From the NCBI GenBank assembly GCA_032622095.1, contig CP136064.1:37128426-37192425 (forward strand): DNA of 64,000 nucleotides. Direction: 5' to 3'. A program made the position numbers and the translations under genes. Under the pieces are notes generated by a model. It ran no database searches, was not told where the DNA came from, and saw only the letters and a program-made list of their open reading frames with translations. Positions within the stretch are counted from its first letter, which is position 1, and each line of letters opens with the position of its first letter. Below are positions 62,401 to 64,000 of the stretch, piece by piece. Origin of the DNA: Siphonodentalium dalli. Its lineage: Eukaryota > Mollusca > Scaphopoda > Gadilida > Siphonodentaliidae.

Positions 62401-64000
62401 CAGGAGAGGATACGTATTATCAGTATTGGTGTGGCGACAATGAGTCATGAAATAGGATATGAGTAGTATTATCATTGTGTTGCGATAATGAGTCCTGAAA
62501 CAGGAGATGATGCGTATTATCAGTAATGGTGTGGCGATAATGAGTCCTGAAACAGGAGAGGAGGCGTATTATCAGTAATGGTGTGGCGATAATGAGTCCT
62601 GAAACAGGAGAGCATGCGTATTATCAGCAATGGTGTAGCGATAATGAGTCCTGAAACAGGAGAGGATGCGTATTATCAGTAATGGTGTGGTGATAATGAG
62701 TCCTGAAACAGGAGAGGAGGCGTATTATCAGTAATGGTGTGGCGATAATGAGTCCTGAAACAGTAGAGGATGCGTATTATCAGTAATGTTGTGGCGATAA
62801 TGAGTCCTGAAACAGGAGAGGAGGCGTATTATCAGTAATGGTGTGGCGGCAATGAGTCCTGAAACAGGATATGAGTAGTATTATCATTGTGTGGCGATAA
62901 TGAGTCCTGACACAGGAGAGGATGCGTATTATCAGTAATGGTGTGGCGATAATGAGTCCTGAAACAGGAGAGGATGCGTATTTTCAGTAATGCTGTGGCG
63001 ATAATGAGTCCTGAAACAGGGGATGATGCGTATTATCGGTAATGATGTGGCGATAATGAGTCCTGAAACAGGAGAGGAGGCGTATTATCAGTAATGGTGT
63101 GGCGACAATGAGTCCTGAAACAGGATATGAGTAGTATTATCATTGTGTGGCGACAATGAGTTCTGAAACGGGAGAGGATGTGTATTATCAGTAATGTTGT
63201 GGCGACAATGAGTCCTGAAACAGGATATGAGTAGTATTATCAGTAATGGTGTGGCGACAATGAGTCCTGAAACAGGATATGAGTAGTATTATCATTGTGT
63301 GGCGATAATGAGTCCTGAAACAGGAGAGGAGGCGTATTATCAGTAATGGTGTGGCGACAATGAGTCCTGAAACAGGATATGAGTAGTATTATCATTGTGT
63401 GGCGATAATGAGTCCTGAAACAGGAGATGATGCGTATTATCAGTAATGGTGTGGCGACAATGAGTCCTGAAACAGGAGAGGATGCGTATTATCAGTAATG
63501 GTGTGGCGATAATGAGTCCTGAAACAGGGGAGGATGCGTATTATCAGCAATGGTGTGGCGATAATGAGTCCTGAAACAGGAGAGGATGCGTATTATCAGT
63601 AATGGTGTGGCGATAATGAGTCCTGAAACAGGAGAGGAGGCGTATTATCAGTAATGGTGTGGCGACAATGAGTCCTGAAACAGGAGAGGATGCGTATTAT
63701 CAGTAATGGTGTGGCGATAATGAGTCCTGAAACAGTGGAGGATGCGTATTATCAGTAATGGTGTGGCGATAATGAGTCCTGAAACAGGAGAGGATGCGTA
63801 TTATCAGTAATGGTGTGGCGATAATGAGTCCTGAAACAGGAGAGGAGGCGTATTATCAGTAATGGTGTGGCGACAATGAGTCCTGAAACAGGATATGAGT
63901 AGTATTATCATTGTGTGGCGATAGTGAGTCCTGAAACAGGGGAGGATGCGTATTATCAGCAATGATGTGGCGATAATGAGTCCCGAAACAGGAGAGAATG
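62400..64000. repeat. Simpler 52-bp monomer runs at the right end
   Basis: Mostly agtaatgg or agcaatgg, gataat monomers with gagaggatgcg or gagaggaggcg tails in consecutive 52-bp steps. There are few short-head monomers and only single gatatgagtag monomers. No 47-bp monomer and no long HOR match was noticed. Similar to the first 300 bp of the window. The window ends inside a monomer. Confidence 0.75.

Larger units (their letters stand above)
1..64000. repeat. 52/48-bp satellite array filling the whole window
   Basis: Every line read belongs to the same head-to-tail repeat. The core blocks tggcgataatgag or tggcgacaatgag, then cctgaaacagg, then a tail ending tattatc recur about every 48 or 52 bases from the first base to the last, always in the same orientation. 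The 52-bp consensus has 16 A, 6 C, 17 G and 13 T, so it is 44% GC with strong G-over-C skew on this strand. No non-repeat insertion, coding region or RNA gene was found. Large arrays of this kind are known from eukaryotic heterochromatin. Which compartment and which species this is cannot be told from the sequence. Confidence 0.97.

Noticed and set aside
1-64000. CRISPR array
   Set aside because: Direct repeats of about 50 bp are contiguous, with no unique spacers between them and no cas genes.
1-64000. Bacterial -10-like boxes (gataat, tattat) as promoters
   Set aside because: They recur in every monomer as part of the repeat, lack any linked gene, and the array is not bacterial in character.
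1-64000. CENP-B box or telomere repeat
   Set aside because: No stretch resembling the CENP-B box (TTCG...CGGG pattern) and no TTAGGG-type tract was seen, so centromere or telomere identity is not directly supported.
1-64000. Protein-coding minisatellite on the plus strand
   Set aside because: gataatgag, cctgaaac and agtaatg supply stops in all frames once the 52-bp period shifts frame, so no long plus-strand ORF exists.
1-64000. Species assignment (for example a particular fish or other animal)
   Set aside because: I do not recognise this satellite with certainty. Naming a species would need a database search with the 52-bp consensus, which I cannot run.

Overview
The whole 64-kb window is one uninterrupted tandem array of a short satellite/minisatellite. 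I see no protein gene, RNA gene, transposon, CRISPR array or unique sequence anywhere in it. The basic monomer is 52 bp (example: 1-52). A 48-bp form has a shortened head (157-204), and a 47-bp form has lost one further base in the tail (513-559). At a mean of about 50.8 bp there are roughly 1,260 monomers, all in the same orientation. An array of this size with higher-order repeat (HOR) structure points to a eukaryotic nuclear genome, in centromeric, pericentromeric, subtelomeric or other heterochromatin. I cannot name the species.

Monomers vary at a few places. The head starts agtaatgg, agtaatgt, agcaatgg, ggtaatgg or the short attgtg. The centre is gataat or gacaat. The tail is gagaggatgcg, ggggaggatgcg, gagaggaggcg, gatatgagtag, gatatgagtcg or gggaagatgcg. 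These combine in a recurring order that defines an archetypal HOR of about 24-25 monomers (about 1.2-1.3 kb). It is seen cleanly as 1,267-bp periods at 35.6-37.9 kb and 54.4-59.4 kb.

Layout. 309-8,991: two tandem 4.4-kb units. 8,992-10.8 kb: mixed monomers with a 516-bp block of mainly gacaat/gatatgagtag monomers. 10.8-16.6 kb: 2,331-bp and 1,420-bp duplications. 16.26-19.28 kb: 1.2-kb segments repeated at 1,819 bp. 18.05-38.55 kb and 38.55-60.1 kb: a giant tandem duplication, superunits A and B. Each superunit later gained its own local expansions: 2,021 bp and 1,924 bp in A; 1,314 bp (with a nested 403 bp), 759 bp, 1,728 bp, 760 bp and a 1,267-bp array in B. 60.1-62.4 kb: HOR and module material like that at 48.8-51.3 kb. 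62.4-64.0 kb: simpler runs of 52-bp monomers.

Nearly every length difference between related copies equals a whole number of monomers. This fits unequal crossing-over or replication slippage in register. Nothing here works as a gene set. The interest lies in the nested repeat architecture and its recombination history. Boundaries were found by hand from shared private variants and are approximate (tens of bases) unless stated otherwise.
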